From: Arthrobacter sp. B1805
GTDB taxonomy: Bacteria > Actinomycetota > Actinomycetes > Actinomycetales > Micrococcaceae
NCBI RefSeq assembly: GCF_002929745.1
Contig: NZ_PJIQ01000004.1
Location: forward strand, 1 to 64,000
Direction: 5' to 3'
DNA: 64,000 nt
Shown here piece by piece: positions 8,872-21,324 of this stretch. The notes under the pieces are model-generated. The model did no database searches. It was not told the DNA's origin and saw only the letters and a program-made list of their open reading frames with translations. A program made the position numbers and the translations under genes. Numbering within the stretch: position 1 is the stretch's first letter; each line of letters begins with the position of its first letter.

Positions 8872-10911
8872 TTACAGTCCGCAAGACTCGATCTTGTAGA
8901 CGGCTGCGCCGTCGTCACTGTGATCCACTAGTGTGAGATCGCCCGGAGGAATTCCCGCCGCGGTCAACCCGCCCATGTTCTTTCTGTGGATGATCTCTGG
9001 AAGGTAGCGGCCGTCGTCGTCGTAGAAGTAGGAGACGCGGTATTTACGAATCAATTCACAGACGCGAGGGTCGCTGTCCAGCCGGTAGAAATTACGACCG
9101 AGATACTCTGCGTCTAGGTCCCACGCGCCAGTACCTGTTGGGAAGACGACGTCGCGGTCCGCCAGAGCGTACACGAGGGCGGCGCCGGACGTCGGATCGC
9201 CAAGCACAACTGCGTCCTCTGGTAATTCATCGCCCAGACGTTCAATCATCTGCAACTCGGACAAACTCGCGATGCCATCGCTCCACTCGAGGTGTCGCCA
9301 GTAATCCGCAGCTAGGCGGTCGGATCTAGCATCCGCCCGCAGCTCTCCTGTCTGCGGATATAGGACTGCAGCCAGTGCAACCACGAGGGCGAGCGCAACA
9401 GCGCCGGCCACTTGCGGGCGAGCGAGTAACGGAGTCCGGGCGGCGGCGGCTGCTATCCCGGCCTCCACAACCCTGGTGATCGCGAACGCGGCCAGGAGCG
9501 ATGTAAACAGCGGCACGAGTCCCCCAAGCCGGACGGGATCGGAGTACCAAAGCCCGACCAGCGGGCGCAGGACCGTCTGTTCACCGGCGGCGACGACATA
9601 CAGCAGGATCGTGGTCATCCAGCTTATCGACACCCACCGCCCCTCCCGCAGGGCTATGGTCAGAATGAATCCGACGATAGCAAGTAGTCCGGCCACCCAA
9701 AACGGCTCCGTGTTGCCATGAGCAAGTGGTGCAAGCATGGTGTCAAAGACCGCTGCGCCGACCGCATCTGTCGCCGGTCCAACTGGAGTCGTCTCGAAGT
9801 AGAATACCGATCGAACGCTTGGAATGGTGCTAACGGCGGCAATGACGCCCAAGACTGCAAGAATTGGCGCCGCAATCAGTGCCACCACGAGAGCTTTCCG
9901 TCCACCCCTGGATAGGTCCTGGATCCCGGCAACGTAGCGGTAGACCACAAAGGGCACGCTGAGGTAGGCAGCAGCGATGGTGGCAGTGGGATGGCAGAGC
10001 GTTGCTCCAGCGAGCGCGATAAGCAGCAGCAGGACGAGTCGGATTCTTGCGGCGCATGTAGTGCGGCTAGACGTGATCAGGAGGAGCAGTGCCAGTATCA
10101 CCGGAAGAATCGCCGTACCCATTGCTGCGGGCCAAACTGTGCCGTAGGAAATCATGCGGGCCGGGAAGGCAACGAACCCCGAGGCGATGACCGGAGCCAA
10201 CATCGGAATCCACGTCAGGCGGGGGAAGGCTACTCGCGCGAGGTAGGCCACGGATAGGGGCCAGATGACGCAGGCCATCACCAATGCGGTCACGTTGATG
10301 CTCACGCTGATAGGCAGTTGCCCCACTGTCAGGCTGACTAAATCGTGCCAAGCCCCGGGATAGAACGCTGGGGCCTTGCTATTGGACGCTACGGCGCCCA
10401 AATTGAGGCTTGACCCGTTACCGGTCTCGATGATGTAGCGCACCGAGCTGTGGTGATGGATGGAGTCCCAGGTAAGTGCTGGGTAGTCCGGCCACCGCAT
10501 ACCTTCCTTCAACGGCGTGAAGCTCACGATGGCGGCCACAACGACCCCCATCAGGGTCGCAATCCCGCGCGGCACCCTACGCCACCAGGACCTGCTCGGC
10601 GTCTCGATGGGAGCGGCCCTCGGTACGCCTGCCGTCGCCCCTCCACCAACGTAGATCGTCAGGACCCTGGCGAGAACGAAAACAGCAACCGTCACCGCCG
10701 CAGTGAAGCCCAGGTAACTCCAGAGCGTCCATTGGACACCCAGAAACGCCAACAACACGGCACCGACGCCAGCCAGCCCAAGAGACAGTGCGGGCGCGAG
10801 AGCAAGCATGCCAAGCCCCCGGGCGCCAGCCGCCAAGCCCACCAGTATGCCCGGCAGAAAGAAGCAGGCCAGCGTCGCGAAAGCGACCGGGAGCACCTCC
10901 ACCCAACTCAT
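8872..10911 (-). CDS. DUF6541-type multi-membrane-span protein
   Basis: A 679-residue membrane protein with roughly thirteen hydrophobic segments followed by a soluble C-terminal part of about 170 residues. The first loop after the N-terminal helices carries WPDYPALTWDSIHHHS, an acidic and His-rich segment like the catalytic loops of GT-C glycosyltransferases. Similar proteins (DUF6541) accompany glycan export genes in Actinobacteria; I infer a GT-C-like enzyme using a lipid-linked sugar donor on the outer face, without experimental backing that I know of. It is the last gene of the glf operon, 33 bases after wzt. Start ATG at 10911. Confidence 0.7.
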   Translation of the reverse strand: MSWVEVLPVAFATLACFFLPGILVGLAAGARGLGMLALAPALSLGLAGVGAVLLAFLGVQWTLWSYLGFTAAVTVAVFVLARVLTIYVGGGATAGVPRAAPIETPSRSWWRRVPRGIATLMGVVVAAIVSFTPLKEGMRWPDYPALTWDSIHHHSSVRYIIETGNGSSLNLGAVASNSKAPAFYPGAWHDLVSLTVGQLPISVSINVTALVMACVIWPLSVAYLARVAFPRLTWIPMLAPVIASGFVAFPARMISYGTVWPAAMGTAILPVILALLLLITSSRTTCAARIRLVLLLLIALAGATLCHPTATIAAAYLSVPFVVYRYVAGIQDLSRGGRKALVVALIAAPILAVLGVIAAVSTIPSVRSVFYFETTPVGPATDAVGAAVFDTMLAPLAHGNTEPFWVAGLLAIVGFILTIALREGRWVSISWMTTILLYVVAAGEQTVLRPLVGLWYSDPVRLGGLVPLFTSLLAAFAITRVVEAGIAAAAARTPLLARPQVAGAVALALVVALAAVLYPQTGELRADARSDRLAADYWRHLEWSDGIASLSELQMIERLGDELPEDAVVLGDPTSGAALVYALADRDVVFPTGTGAWDLDAEYLGRNFYRLDSDPRVCELIRKYRVSYFYDDDGRYLPEIIHRKNMGGLTAAGIPPGDLTLVDHSDDGAAVYKIESCGL

Positions 10912-10944
10912 CGCCGTGCTCCCCCCGAATGGTCGATGCTTGTG

Positions 10945-11676
10945 CTAATGACGACTCCTGAGCGTCGCAACGGCGTCATCCACGGTTGAATCGAGAACGA
11001 CCCGACCGTGCTCCAGAAGGACGCCACGCTTGCAGATCTGCGCCACCAGGTCGAGGTCGTGGCTGACGACCACCAGCGTCTTCCCGTCGTCCGCCAATTC
11101 TTTGATGCGAGCAATGCATTTCTTCTGGAACGGCTCGTCCCCTACGGCGAGGATCTCGTCGACGAGGAACACTTCGGGATTCGTATGGACCGCTACCGAG
11201 AACGCAAGCCGAAGATACATTCCGGAGGAGTAGAACTTCACCTCGGTGTCGATGAACTGACCGATCTCGGAGAATTCGAGGATGTCATCGAAGCGCTCCT
11301 CAATTTGCTCCTCACTCATGCCCAGGATGGCACCATTGAGGTACACGTTGTCGCGACCCGACAAGTCAGGATGGAAACCGGCACCGACCTCGATCAGCCC
11401 TGCAACCCTTCCCCTGGTCTGCACCGTTCCCACGTCCGGCAGCATCACTCCGGAGATGTGCTTGAGTAGCGTCGATTTCCCCGAACCGTTCAGACCGAGC
11501 AACGCGACGGACTCGCCCTGCTCGATGGTCAGGCTTACGTCGCTGAGCGCATGAAACTTCTTGGAGAGATCTCCCTTGCGCCCCTTCATGATCCACACGA
11601 AGGCTTCCTTGATGGAGCGGGTATGCCTCAGGACGAATTCCTTCGATATTCCTCTGACCTCTATTGCCGTCGTCAT
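10945..11676 (-). CDS. wzt: ABC transporter ATPase for polysaccharide export
   Basis: A 243-residue ATPase that powers export of a lipid-linked polymer with the Wzm permease. The Walker A motif GLNGSGKST is at 61-69, the signature has the variant form YSSGM at 149-153, and Walker B is LVDEILAVGD at 171-180, as in the Wzt/TagH subfamily. It lacks the C-terminal carbohydrate-binding domain of E. coli O9a-type Wzt, so chain-terminus recognition is not expected, as in mycobacterial Rv3781. The ATG at 11676 has AGGAG eight bases upstream; the longer open frame runs through wzm and was rejected. Wzm ends two bases before this start. Confidence 0.93.
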   Translation of the reverse strand: MTTAIEVRGISKEFVLRHTRSIKEAFVWIMKGRKGDLSKKFHALSDVSLTIEQGESVALLGLNGSGKSTLLKHISGVMLPDVGTVQTRGRVAGLIEVGAGFHPDLSGRDNVYLNGAILGMSEEQIEERFDDILEFSEIGQFIDTEVKFYSSGMYLRLAFSVAVHTNPEVFLVDEILAVGDEPFQKKCIARIKELADDGKTLVVVSHDLDLVAQICKRGVLLEHGRVVLDSTVDDAVATLRSRH

Positions 11677-11678
11677 TG

Positions 11679-12569
11679 TCAGAGCTCCTGAGCGAAACGG
11701 CCCTCGAGCCGCCTGAAGGTGAACTGGCCCAGGAGGATCACGAGGACCGAGATCGCGACCCCGATGGGCATCCATAGGTCGAGCAGGTTCGGCGGGACGG
11801 CTGTCAGCGGATCTGTCACGCCGCTCGTGGTCGGCATCCAGAAGGCGAAGTGGAACAGTTCCACAGCGATGGTGAGTGGATTGACCTGATAGATGGTGTG
11901 CAGGATTCCGCCGGTTCCTGCGCCGAAAGCGTCGAATAGTCCGTCCCGAACCATCGTCCACGAGTAGAGAACTGGCGACGCCCAGGTCGCAATCATCAAC
12001 AACATGTCGACGAAGTTCTCCGAATCGCGGAAGTAGACATTGACGGAGCCAAAGAACAGGCCGAGGCCGATCGCCAACAGCGCGACGATGAGGAAACCGA
12101 TAACAGCTGCGCCGATCTGCACCACCCCTGGTGTCCAGCCCGCGATGAAGCAGGCAATGAGCAGGACGAACAGTTGCGGCACGAAGTGAATTGCGGATAC
12201 CCAGACTGAAGCCACCGGGAACAACTCCCGGGGAAGATATATCTTTTTGATCAACCCGCCGTTGCCGACGATGGATCGAGACGCGTTGCTCAACGCTTCG
12301 TTGAAGAAGTTGATCAGGACGATGCCGGAAAACAGGTAGATCGGGTAGTTCTCCGTATTTCTGTTCATCCCCAGGAAGATCCCGAGGGCGAACCAGAACA
12401 CGACGAACTGCACGCCCGGTTTCACGTAGGACCACAGCAGGCCAAGGACCGAGCCGCGGTAGCGAACCTTCAACTCCTTCTGTACCAGGAGTTTCAGTAG
12501 GTACCGCGACCGCAGCACGTCCTTGAGACCACCTCCGAGGCCGGGGGTGGTCAGGTCGATGGTGCTCAA
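11679..12569 (-). CDS. wzm: ABC transporter permease for polysaccharide export
   Basis: A 296-residue ABC-2 permease with six hydrophobic segments. The N-terminal RSRYLLKLLVQKELKVRYRG leads into the membrane as in Wzm/TagG proteins, where this amphipathic gate helix lines the entry portal for the lipid-linked glycan. PRELFPVASVW and FRDSENF are family features. I place the start at TTG (12569), one base after the glfT2 stop, with a GGAAGG-like ribosome site; this gives normal family length and no ATG or GTG fits better. It forms a transporter with wzt directly downstream, in an operon with glf and glfT2. Confidence 0.9.
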   Translation of the reverse strand: MSTIDLTTPGLGGGLKDVLRSRYLLKLLVQKELKVRYRGSVLGLLWSYVKPGVQFVVFWFALGIFLGMNRNTENYPIYLFSGIVLINFFNEALSNASRSIVGNGGLIKKIYLPRELFPVASVWVSAIHFVPQLFVLLIACFIAGWTPGVVQIGAAVIGFLIVALLAIGLGLFFGSVNVYFRDSENFVDMLLMIATWASPVLYSWTMVRDGLFDAFGAGTGGILHTIYQVNPLTIAVELFHFAFWMPTTSGVTDPLTAVPPNLLDLWMPIGVAISVLVILLGQFTFRRLEGRFAQEL

Positions 12570-12570
12570 T

Positions 12571-16088
<3,518 letters not shown>

Positions 16089-19000
16089 ATGGAACTGCAC
16101 GTCACGCTCGCGAGCGCTCCCCCGTCGGCTTTCCCCACTCGGGAGATCGTCGTAGACACCGACGTTCTGACCACCGGCGAGGCACTCGCTCGTCAACTGG
16201 GAGCTGACGGGTACATGCACCCCTTCAGCGTCGAGGGCCTCCCGCTTGTCGAGTTGGTTCCTTTCGCCGGCGCGCTGTGCGACGGTGCAATCATCGTTTC
16301 CGGGGAGCACCAGCAGCCTGAGACGGACCCCCTGATGCCCCACCTCCTGTTCGTCGTCCATTCGGGTCCGGACGCCGGTCAGGTGTTTCCCCTGGCCAGA
16401 GGCACCTACACGATCGGACGCGCCGCCAGCGACATCGTGGTGTCCGATCCCGCGCTGTCCCGAACCCACGCACGCCTCACGGTGACCGAGGATGCGATTC
16501 TGCTCGAAGATCTCCAGTCCGCGAACGGATCATTCGTGGATGGTGAGAGCATCAGTACAGCAGCCATCACCGTCTCCACGGCAGTTCGGCTGGGGGCGAG
16601 CCGATGCCGCATCGAACTGCTCGACGACGGCGCCTGGGACGACACGGCTCATCCGGAACTGCTCGAGGCACTCTCGGTGGACCAAGCGGTGCCCCGAAAG
16701 CCGTCCCGGATCCTCATACTCACGGCCCTGCTGCCACTCGTACTCGGCGTCGCGCTCGCGCTCACCACTGGCATGTGGTTCTTCCTCGCCTTCAGTGCTC
16801 TGTCAGCGGTGACCGGCCTCGTGCCCCTCGTCACGTACCGGCGCAATGCCCGCACCTTCACCAGCGCTGTGGCTAGCACCGCCCTCCAGGACAGGGCCCG
16901 CCGAGTGCACGGCGTCCCCGATCCCGGCCACATCGCCCTCGATGCTCTCCGTGCGCGGCTTGCCGTGGCGCCACGCCCCACACGCGGCAGGACCTCTCCG
17001 GACAGGGTCCTGCTCAGGTTGGGCACGGCCGATCAGCCCGCCAACCTGACCGTCCAAAGGAGCGACGAGCCCTTTGTTCCTCCACTGCTCCTCGATGTGC
17101 CACTCGTCCTTGCTTGCCATGCAAGAGGTGAGGGAACCAGCGAGCGCAGCTTCATGATCACAGGCGAGGACGGCGCGGCGCGGAGCCTCGTTCGGGCGCT
17201 CCTGCTCCAGGTGTCCCAGCCATACATCGACACGCCACTGGTGGTTCTCTGGGGGCATGCTCACGAGATTCCGCTCCAGGCCCGGTTCCTTCCCAACGTC
17301 CGCCTCACGATGGATGCACGGATCCTCACCTCGATCCTCGCGCGTTCGGCAGTCACCGTGGTCTTCCAGTTCTCCGACGGCTTGCCGGATCTGAGTGACA
17401 CGGCGGGCGTTCTCGTGATCAGGATCTCCACCGGCCGCAGGACACCTGCCGGATCCGGCCCGACGATCGCCACGACGGCCGGGGCAGGAATGGTCATCCA
17501 CGCCGACAACAGTGCCCGGGCGCGCATTGCGGGGCAGGAGTTCGAGGTCACTCCCGATGGAGTGACTGATGGAACGTTCGACCGCACGGTGAGAGCGCTA
17601 GCCCGGGCCGGAGCCAGCGGCGGGGCGCCCGACCGCGCCAACCCTTCGCCCTTCAGCGAGGACACGCCGCCGCCGTCGTCCGCCTCCGTGTGGTCAGTAG
17701 AACTGGCGCCCGACAGCCTCACCGGGTCCGTGCCCGCCCGATGGGCATCGTCCGACCCGGACCACCCCTCGGCGCTCGTAGGTGACTCGGGAACCGGCCA
17801 CGTCTCCATCGACCTTGTGGATGACGGTCCCCACCTGCTGGTCGCCGGCACGACGGGGTCCGGTAAATCCGAGTTCCTTCGGACCCTGGTGCTCGGACTC
17901 GCCATGGATCAACCACCCGAGCATCTGGCGCTGCTCCTGATCGACTACAAAGGCGGCTCGGGCCTCGGCGCGCTCGCCGGTCTCCCCCACTGCGTCGGCA
18001 ACCTCAGCGACCTCTCCTCCGAGTCGACTGCACGTGCGCTCGTGTCCCTGCGCGCGGAGCTTCGCCGGCGCGAACACCTCTGCGCGGAGCACTGCGCGCA
18101 CGACGTCGTCGAACTGCGCCGTGTGGCTCCCTCGTCATGTCCACCACGCCTCGTCGTGGTCATCGACGAATTCAGGATGCTGAGCGACGAGGTTCCGTCC
18201 GCGGTGCCGGACCTGATGAAGATCGCCGCACTGGGCCGCTCCTTGGGCGTCCATCTGGTGCTCGCGACCCAAAGGCCGCAGGGTGCGGTGACACCGGACA
18301 TGAGAGCGAACATCACCTCGTCGATCCTCCTGAGGGTTCAGACCGCGATGGAATCGCAGGACCTGCTCGGATCAGGGCTGGCAGCGGACATACCGATCGA
18401 CCTCCCCGGCAGGGCGTTCCTACGACGCGGGGCGGAGTCACCTCTCGCCTTCCAGGTTGCGTCCTGCAGCGAGTTGCCTCCGCCACGCATTACCCGTGGG
18501 TGGCAGGACATCACCACCTACCTCGGCGACGATCCCGCCATCGCTGTGGAAGGTCACCCGCACATCCACGGTCCGGATCCGTACACACCCACTCGTTCCA
18601 GGACCGTCACGGCCAATCGCCCACCGGTCTCCCTCGACAGCGGCCTCCCGGCCGCTGAATCCTTCACCAGGGGCCCAGCTGGCCCGACCAACGGGGTCGC
18701 GACGGGACATGAGCGGGTCGCGCAGAGCGTCCTGCAACGAGCGACAGCCGCGCTGCGAGGTGCAGCTGATGGTGTTGGCTCCAGTGATCCTTTCGTTCCC
18801 GTCCTCCCGCCGCTGGCCGCGGTGCTCTCGTCGGCGGCATGTCGCGCCTTCCTGCCTGCGGACCCGGAGCCGCCCGTGCCATCGGCCGTGCGTCGTTCGG
18901 CCGGTGCTGGTACCCATGCCGTCGCCCTGGGCGTTGCCGATTTCCCGAAGCACCAGGAACAGCGTCTGCTGCAATGGCGCCCCCGGGACCACTCCCATCT

Positions 19001-20321
19001 CGCGCTGGTCGGTCTGTCGGATTGCGGTAGCGGCGCATCCCTTGCGTCCGTCATCTCCGCGCTGCCTGTGGCCGACCCGGACGTCCATCTCTATCTACTC
19101 GACGGAGACGGGAGCCTGGAGCGCGTTCCGCTCGGCCCCCACCTCGGTGCATATGTTCGGTCGCACGAGACGAAGAGGGCGGGGCGCGTGCTGGAACGAC
19201 TCACTGCCCTGCCTTCCGTATCGACGCGCGACGTACCGCAGATCGTCCTGGCCATCTCGGGGTGGGGGCGATGGGTGAGCCAATTCCGGAACCTGCGCTC
19301 CTCGAGAGCGGAGGAGGACCTCTACTCCCTCGTCCGTGACGGCGCCCGCAGCGGCGTCAGCGTCGTGATCACGGGAGACCGGGAGCTGACGGCGGCACGA
19401 TTCTTTCCGCTGATGCCGAACCGAATCTATCTGCCCCTCGGTGCGCATCAGGAGACCACTATGACCTGGCCGAGGATCCCGAGTCTGGATGCAGTCGCCG
19501 GGCGGGGTTTCGCGCAGGGCCGCATCACGGGGGGCTCGGGGGACGGAGTGTGCCAATTGGTGCTGGAACCGGCCCCGGCCGAAACCCCAGCACGCATTCC
19601 GGTCCGCTTGCCCTTCCCCGTACATCCCCTTCCGCATTCCGTTCCACTCACGCGGCTCCTTCCAGCCGTGACGGGTGTACCGGCAGGAGACGACGTCGTG
19701 CTGGGCGTGCAGGGCGACGATCTGCGCCCCTACAGCATTCCGCTTCGGGCGGGTGAGAGCTATCTCGTACTGGGCCATCGTTCGTCGGGGCGCAGCAACG
19801 CCCTCCGCGTGATCGCCGAGGCTGCACAGGTTCTCGGGAGTCGCGTGGTCCTAGCGCCACCGCCCACCGCTGCCGGTTCCGGCATGGCAGAGTACTGGCG
19901 ACGACTCGCCGAGCAGTACGCCACGACGAGCGCCATTGATCGATGCATTCTTGTCGTCGACGATGCGGACGATCTTCCCGGTGACGTCCAGCAGATTCTG
20001 TCGAAATTCGTCGCCCGGGGCGCCGCTGCTGCCCTGTCGGCCGTACCCGGTCCCATGCTCATGACGCGCGTACCGCTTTCCCTGCAGTCCCGCAGCTCCG
20101 GCTGCGGGTTCGTCCTCTCACCGAAGTCACCCTCGGACGGCGACATCTTCGGGGTACGACTCGATCAGGACGGAACGACCATACCGGGACGCGGCTACGC
20201 GTGCGCACCGGCGGGGGTTTTAGAGGTCCAGATTGCGCGTGCGACGGGCGATGGGGAGGAAGGACCCGGAATCCACCGACCCGGGGCGTCCAGCGCTACA
20301 GCGTTCTTGCGGTCCCTGTAG
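16089..20321 (+). CDS. FHA-domain FtsK/SpoIIIE ATPase, EssC/EccC-like
   Basis: A 1410-residue membrane-anchored ATPase resembling EssC/EccC motors of type VII secretion. An N-terminal domain (1-75) may be a degenerate FHA fold. A clear FHA domain follows (about 100-175, with YTIGRAASDIVV and LSRTHARL), then two membrane helices near 207-250 and three FtsK/SpoIIIE-like modules. Only the first is intact: Walker A GTTGSGKS at 587-594 and Walker B VVVIDEF with D693/E694. In the second, GLSDCGSGAS (near 972) and in the third, GHRSSGRSN (near 1228), the P-loop lysine is missing. The ATG has a GGAGG ribosome site. No WXG100 or other secretion genes are adjacent. Confidence 0.82.
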   Translation: MELHVTLASAPPSAFPTREIVVDTDVLTTGEALARQLGADGYMHPFSVEGLPLVELVPFAGALCDGAIIVSGEHQQPETDPLMPHLLFVVHSGPDAGQVFPLARGTYTIGRAASDIVVSDPALSRTHARLTVTEDAILLEDLQSANGSFVDGESISTAAITVSTAVRLGASRCRIELLDDGAWDDTAHPELLEALSVDQAVPRKPSRILILTALLPLVLGVALALTTGMWFFLAFSALSAVTGLVPLVTYRRNARTFTSAVASTALQDRARRVHGVPDPGHIALDALRARLAVAPRPTRGRTSPDRVLLRLGTADQPANLTVQRSDEPFVPPLLLDVPLVLACHARGEGTSERSFMITGEDGAARSLVRALLLQVSQPYIDTPLVVLWGHAHEIPLQARFLPNVRLTMDARILTSILARSAVTVVFQFSDGLPDLSDTAGVLVIRISTGRRTPAGSGPTIATTAGAGMVIHADNSARARIAGQEFEVTPDGVTDGTFDRTVRALARAGASGGAPDRANPSPFSEDTPPPSSASVWSVELAPDSLTGSVPARWASSDPDHPSALVGDSGTGHVSIDLVDDGPHLLVAGTTGSGKSEFLRTLVLGLAMDQPPEHLALLLIDYKGGSGLGALAGLPHCVGNLSDLSSESTARALVSLRAELRRREHLCAEHCAHDVVELRRVAPSSCPPRLVVVIDEFRMLSDEVPSAVPDLMKIAALGRSLGVHLVLATQRPQGAVTPDMRANITSSILLRVQTAMESQDLLGSGLAADIPIDLPGRAFLRRGAESPLAFQVASCSELPPPRITRGWQDITTYLGDDPAIAVEGHPHIHGPDPYTPTRSRTVTANRPPVSLDSGLPAAESFTRGPAGPTNGVATGHERVAQSVLQRATAALRGAADGVGSSDPFVPVLPPLAAVLSSAACRAFLPADPEPPVPSAVRRSAGAGTHAVALGVADFPKHQEQRLLQWRPRDHSHLALVGLSDCGSGASLASVISALPVADPDVHLYLLDGDGSLERVPLGPHLGAYVRSHETKRAGRVLERLTALPSVSTRDVPQIVLAISGWGRWVSQFRNLRSSRAEEDLYSLVRDGARSGVSVVITGDRELTAARFFPLMPNRIYLPLGAHQETTMTWPRIPSLDAVAGRGFAQGRITGGSGDGVCQLVLEPAPAETPARIPVRLPFPVHPLPHSVPLTRLLPAVTGVPAGDDVVLGVQGDDLRPYSIPLRAGESYLVLGHRSSGRSNALRVIAEAAQVLGSRVVLAPPPTAAGSGMAEYWRRLAEQYATTSAIDRCILVVDDADDLPGDVQQILSKFVARGAAAALSAVPGPMLMTRVPLSLQSRSSGCGFVLSPKSPSDGDIFGVRLDQDGTTIPGRGYACAPAGVLEVQIARATGDGEEGPGIHRPGASSATAFLRSL

Positions 20322-20718
20322 TCCGCACCGTGAAGTCCACGACCGGTTTCGAGAACAGGAGCACGATGACGCCCGCGGCGGGGACTATCAGCAACAGGCC
20401 GATCAGCGGATCGCCGGCCGTGAAATAGGGGAACGCGAGGATCACCAGGAACAGCTGGACGACGAGGGACGGCGAGCGCGGCCACCGAAAGCCCACGGCA
20501 AGCTTCCTCGCCATCACGACCAGGGCCGACGCGACCAGCAGCAGCAGAACCGCCATGAAGACCGAACCTCCGACGGAGACGGGATCCACGCCGAAGATCG
20601 TGATGGCGAAGCCCACGGCGATGACGACCAGCGCGACCGCCTCGAGTATCAGGACGACGCTGATCAGGAGAACGCCGAGCGGTCGGCTCGTGCCATCTGG
20701 CACTGGATTCGCAGCCAC
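20296..20718 (-). CDS. Small four-helix membrane protein, unknown function
   Basis: A 140-residue protein with four hydrophobic segments, at about 12-40, 50-70, 83-100 and 100-125, and short polar ends. I do not recognise a named family; small proteins of this look are common beside actinobacterial membrane genes. The GTG start at 20718 has AGGG nine bases upstream. Its 3' end overlaps the end of the convergent EssC-like gene by 26 bases. The hydrophobicity pattern and the consistent third-position G/C support it as a real gene, but nothing in the sequence indicates a role. Confidence 0.65.
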   Translation of the reverse strand: MAANPVPDGTSRPLGVLLISVVLILEAVALVVIAVGFAITIFGVDPVSVGGSVFMAVLLLLVASALVVMARKLAVGFRWPRSPSLVVQLFLVILAFPYFTAGDPLIGLLLIVPAAGVIVLLFSKPVVDFTVRTTGTARTL

Positions 20719-20904
20719 CCTCGAACCCTACCGGACCACCACTGCCGGGCCCCGACGCGTGGGCTGGTGCGTTGCTGTGACAAACCCCTCATCCATAGGG
20801 CCAATTGAAGCTGTAAAACCCTTGTTTACCGGTTGGTAACGTGACAGCCTTAAATGCAGTGCAAACCCGGGGGCCGAAGTCGGCCCCTTTACTATGAGCC
20901 CCCT

Positions 20905-20920
20905 CGTGAATGTTTTCACA
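20905..20920. promoter_or_regulatory. CRP-like operator upstream of whiB
   Basis: CGTGAATGTTTTCACA has the form GTGA-N6-TCAC of the CRP/FNR family consensus (TGTGA-N6-TCACA), with a perfect right half and one mismatch in the left. It is nested in a wider palindrome (TCGTGA at 20904-20909 and TCACGA at 20923-20928). A -10-like TACTAT lies at 20890-20895, just after a GC hairpin at 20870-20887. In M. tuberculosis, whiB1 is controlled by the CRP homologue Rv3676, which makes this site plausible. It ends 39 bases before the whiB start. Confidence 0.55.
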
Positions 20921-20958
20921 AATCACGAGAAGCGAGGCTAGAGGAGAATGTGATCACC

Positions 20959-21207
20959 ATGGATTGGCGTAGTCGCGCAGCCTGTCTGGACAAGGACCCG
21001 GAGCTGTTCTTTCCGGTCGGCAACACCGGGCCGGCGCTTCTTCAGATTGAAGAGGCCAAGAGCGTGTGCCGTCGCTGCCAGGTGCAGGATACCTGTCTGC
21101 AGTGGGCCATCGAATCCGGACAGGACGCTGGAGTATGGGGCGGACTGAGTGAGGATGAGCGCCGCGCGCTCAAGCGCCGGGCTGCAAGGGCCCGCCGCGC
21201 TTCCTGA
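20959..21207 (+). CDS. whiB1: WhiB1-type iron-sulfur transcription factor
   Basis: An 82-residue Wbl-family regulator. Four cysteines, C9, C37, C40 and C46, bind a 4Fe-4S cluster sensitive to nitric oxide. GVWGG at 58-62 is the turn that contacts the sigma factor, and the Arg/Lys-rich tail ALKRRAARARRAS binds DNA. DWRSRAAC and DPELFFPVGNTGPA match WhiB1, an essential NO-responsive regulator in mycobacteria. I chose the ATG at 20959 because WhiB1 proteins start MDWR; a GTG nine bases upstream has a closer GAGGAG ribosome site and could add three residues. A CRP-like site lies upstream and a strong hairpin downstream. Confidence 0.93.
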   Translation: MDWRSRAACLDKDPELFFPVGNTGPALLQIEEAKSVCRRCQVQDTCLQWAIESGQDAGVWGGLSEDERRALKRRAARARRAS

Positions 21208-21267
21208 CGAAGGCCGGTACAGACACCAGGCACGCATCGAGAGGCCGGATCCCAGTTCCGGCGCAAT

Positions 21268-21300
21268 GACGAAGGGCCGCCCCATGGGCGGCCCTTCGTC
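21268..21300. terminator. Bidirectional hairpin terminator between whiB1 and pdtaS
   Basis: A 15-bp perfect stem (21268-21282 with 21286-21300; arm starts GACGAAGGG) and a three-base loop lie between two convergent genes. There is no T-run, as is common for actinobacterial hairpin terminators. It can serve whiB1 and pdtaS. Confidence 0.8.
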
Positions 21301-21324
21301 GTTCGGCCCCTGTCCGGGCCCCGC

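Noticed and set aside
20869..20890. GC hairpin followed by TTT upstream of whiB1, as a terminator
   Set aside because: No plus-strand gene ends nearby (the preceding gene is on the minus strand) and only three T residues follow; more likely part of the whiB1 promoter region.
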